A DNA stretch of 64,000 nt from Sphingobacterium sp. HMA12 (GTDB lineage: Bacteria; Bacteroidota; Bacteroidia; Sphingobacteriales; Sphingobacteriaceae), in assembly GCF_002933815.1 (NCBI RefSeq), contig NZ_BEYR01000001.1:992001-1056000 (forward strand). Reading direction: 5' to 3'. The notes beneath the pieces were generated by a model that was given only the letters and a program-made list of their open reading frames with translations, did no database searches and had not been told where the DNA came from. Within the stretch, counting starts at the first letter, position 1; every line of letters begins with the position of its first letter. A program made the translations under genes and the position numbers. Positions 63,998 through 64,000 of this stretch are shown piece after piece.

Positions 63998-64000
63998 TTT

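Noticed and set aside
1-64000. CRISPR arrays, tRNA, rRNA, tmRNA, IS elements or prophage
   Set aside because: No direct-repeat array, cloverleaf-like run, rRNA sequence, transposase or integrase was recognised anywhere in the window.

Overview
The window looks like a chromosome segment of a Sphingobacteriaceae bacterium (Bacteroidota), most likely Sphingobacterium or a close relative. This rests on a SusC/SusD pair, TAnnTTTG-type -7 promoter boxes, A-rich translation starts with few Shine-Dalgarno sites, DUF2891, YwqK/MORN and lmo0937-type proteins, and a low-to-moderate GC content. The species is inferred; no rRNA or tRNA gene was seen.

Region 1 (1-12.5 kb) is conserved housekeeping DNA. 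It holds the tail of an RND-type membrane-fusion protein, a ComEA-like helix-hairpin-helix protein overlapping apt, ispE, an ATP-cone/PD-(D/E)XK nuclease-like protein, a YgaP-like membrane protein, ychF divergent from a Rieske protein, gpsA-hemF, an M16 protease pair (one active, one without the zinc motif), a DnaQ-type exonuclease and trxB. Convergent genes are separated by good hairpin terminators.

Region 2 (12.5-23.6 kb) is a sulfatase locus: SusC, SusD and two S1 formylglycine sulfatases in one direction, then rnhA (minus) and a GH29 fucosidase. The stretch before susC holds a 29-bp perfect inverted repeat, a promoter-like box, a 32-codon reading frame ending in Cys and Met codons, and a terminator-like hairpin. 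This resembles an amino-acid-sensing attenuator that could tie the sulfatases to sulfur supply. It is the most interesting candidate in the window.

Region 3 (23.6-39.7 kb) is mixed: a lipoprotein, a zinc-less sirtuin, DUF2891, a divergent HxlR/DoxX pair, a short lmo0937-like membrane protein, a CinA-like amidohydrolase, a glycosyltransferase preceded by a coupled 39-aa protein, DUF202, a CPA1 antiporter, an M60 peptidase, a Nudix hydrolase, and an AraC regulator divergent from a siderophore-type TonB receptor.

Region 4 (39.7-42.4 kb) is an ECF sigma - small helical protein - ClpP operon followed by a MarR/GNAT fusion.

Region 5 (42.4-64 kb) is accessory. It has many exported hypothetical proteins, two beta-lactamase-fold proteins (a serine hydrolase and an OXA-like class D enzyme), ClbS/DfsB-like and SRPBCC proteins, a 17-repeat MORN protein, an SPFH protein, an enolase-superfamily enzyme and a tandem pair of C39-like proteins, one of which has lost its catalytic residues. 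Several gene remnants lie among them: an LRR fragment, a P-type ATPase fragment, a frameshifted phosphodiester glycosidase and a short frame with an internal stop. Together these suggest a region of gene turnover.
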